Source: Paenibacillus sp. G2S3 (lineage in GTDB: Bacteria; Bacillota; Bacilli; Paenibacillales; Paenibacillaceae). Taken from it: 64,000 nucleotides of DNA. Within the stretch, counting starts at the first letter, position 1. Every line of letters begins with the position of its first letter. Where the stretch lies: contig NZ_CP126095.1 in NCBI RefSeq assembly GCF_030123105.1, forward strand, positions 3,348,001 to 3,412,000, read 5' to 3'. The notes beneath the pieces are model-generated. The model saw only the letters and a program-made list of their open reading frames with translations, did no database searches and was not told where the DNA came from. The translations under genes and the position numbers were made by a program. This document shows, piece after piece, positions 63,205 to 64,000 of this stretch.

Positions 63205-64000
63205 TTAACGTAATTCACTTGGAGTCCGTTGTTTAATCTGTTTAAATACTCTGTTAAAGGTACGGATATTAGTGAAACCGCATTCCAGTGCGATATCTAA
63301 AATGGATTTGTCTGTAGTCAGCAGCAGCTGTTCTGCCTGATTGACTCGGATGTTGCTAAGGTACGCAATATAGCTCATCCCCGAAAGACTCTTAAAGAAG
63401 CGGGAGAAATAAAAGAGGCTCATATTGGCTTGCCTTGCAGCGTCAGCAAGTGTGATGGGATGCATGTAGTTGACGTCGAGGTATTCAAGAACCCCTTGCA
63501 TAATTTTCATGTTAGTGATGCGTCTTTTGTCTTTCTGCGGATTAATCTTATCCAAAGGAACATGCCGTAAAATGAGTCCACTCCACTCGTGCAACAAGCC
63601 AATGATTAGCTGTTCATGATATTCCAGCTTCTGATTATATTCGACCATAAGTTCCTGCAGGATCAGTGAAAGACGGTTGTTGATACGCACTTCATCTTCT
63701 CGTGTAGCTATCCGTTTCTCCATAAATGGGGAAGTCAGTCTCACATTCAGAGGCCATCCTCCAGGAAAACCGATTAACGAAGGATTGAATATCACCATCA
63801 TTATCTTGGAGCTGCTGTCTTTACTGTCATAGTAGTGGATGTCTCCGCTGCTGCATATAGCCATATCTCCCGCTTTCAAGATCCTCGTTTCGGAGTTAAT
63901 TCCCATCCGAATTGAGCCTTCAAATACATAAACTATCTCAAGATCGTTATGCCAGTGGGCTAGAAAATCAATATTATCAGACACTATTACAGTGAAAGGG
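63205..64000 (-). CDS. AraC-family regulator with cupin sensor (5' end cut off by window edge)
   Basis: The frame is open from the right edge; GTG 63984 could start translation, but upstream codons (PFTVIV) read as normal family sequence, so the true start is probably beyond 64000. The N-terminus is a cupin (HWHNDLEIVYVFEGSIRMGI, then LKAGDMAICSSGDIHYY). The C-terminal AraC helix-turn-helix pair reads LADAARQANMSLFYFSRFFKSLSG and ILDIALECGFTNIRTFNRVFKQ. Sugar or polyol sensing is likely; the target lies outside the window. Confidence 0.9.
   Translation of the reverse strand, partial: PFTVIVSDNIDFLAHWHNDLEIVYVFEGSIRMGINSETRILKAGDMAICSSGDIHYYDSKDSSSKIMMVIFNPSLIGFPGGWPLNVRLTSPFMEKRIATREDEVRINNRLSLILQELMVEYNQKLEYHEQLIIGLLHEWSGLILRHVPLDKINPQKDKRRITNMKIMQGVLEYLDVNYMHPITLADAARQANMSLFYFSRFFKSLSGMSYIAYLSNIRVNQAEQLLLTTDKSILDIALECGFTNIRTFNRVFKQIKQRTPSELR

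Overview
The window looks like a chromosomal segment of a low-to-moderate GC, spore-former-type Firmicute, most likely Paenibacillus or a close relative. The reasons are strong AGGAGG ribosome binding sites, frequent GTG/TTG starts, a tRNA-sensing T-box leader, Bacillus-type AraR, Fur and Fnr sites, many AraC-type regulators (one with a PocR domain), copper-amine-oxidase-like 'stalk' secreted proteins, a GH8 Rex enzyme, and a gene order related to the Bacillus subtilis ytm/cmo sulfur operon. The genus is an inference, because no rRNA or housekeeping marker is present. I saw no tRNA, rRNA, CRISPR array, phage or insertion sequence.

Layout. 1-7 kb is an arabinose/arabinoxylan locus: a divergent AraR repressor (cut by the left edge), three AraR boxes, and an operon of an FGGY ribulokinase, AraD and AraA. 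A 136-bp palindromic repeat and a terminator follow, then two intracellular-type xylo-oligosaccharide hydrolases (GH8 Rex and GH43) on the other strand. 7-16.3 kb holds small metabolic genes: a deaminase, OsmC, a small unknown protein coupled to a luciferase-like monooxygenase, an AraC regulator, an SDR, a large hybrid sensor kinase with two kinase cores, a GNAT and a frameshifted SDR. 16.4-25.4 kb holds a T-box-controlled GNAT, a double-MerR regulator, an alpha/beta hydrolase, an ECF sigma/anti-sigma pair, an ArsR-AHSA1 operon with paired operators, and an unusual UvrA-like ATPase.

25.4-29.5 kb is nosD-nosL-nosY-nosF plus a TlpA-like thioredoxin behind a perfect Fnr box, with no nosZ in the window. 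29.5-33.7 kb is glycerol/dihydroxyacetone metabolism (PocR-AraC regulator, GldA, fused DhaK-DhaL). 33.8-36 kb is a Fur-controlled iron-siderophore regulator and binding lipoprotein. 36.2-44.5 kb holds a GDPD, secreted proteins of unknown role, a sugar oxidoreductase/isomerase operon with a divergent AraC regulator, a large lipoprotein and a GNAT.

44.8-56.1 kb is a long operon for uptake and salvage of S-modified cysteines: LysR regulator, N-acetyltransferase, TcyJ/K-L-M-N ABC importer, two flavin monooxygenases (CmoO- and CmoJ-like) and two M20 deacylases. It carries extra genes for a sarcosine-oxidase-like flavoenzyme, apparently starting at ATT or ATA, and a DinB-fold protein. 56.1-64 kb holds a stalk-domain secreted protein, a monooxygenase/flavin-reductase pair, and a TetR-controlled operon (CMD protein, SDR with an in-frame stop, cupin, aldo-keto reductase). 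An AraC regulator cut by the right edge ends the window.
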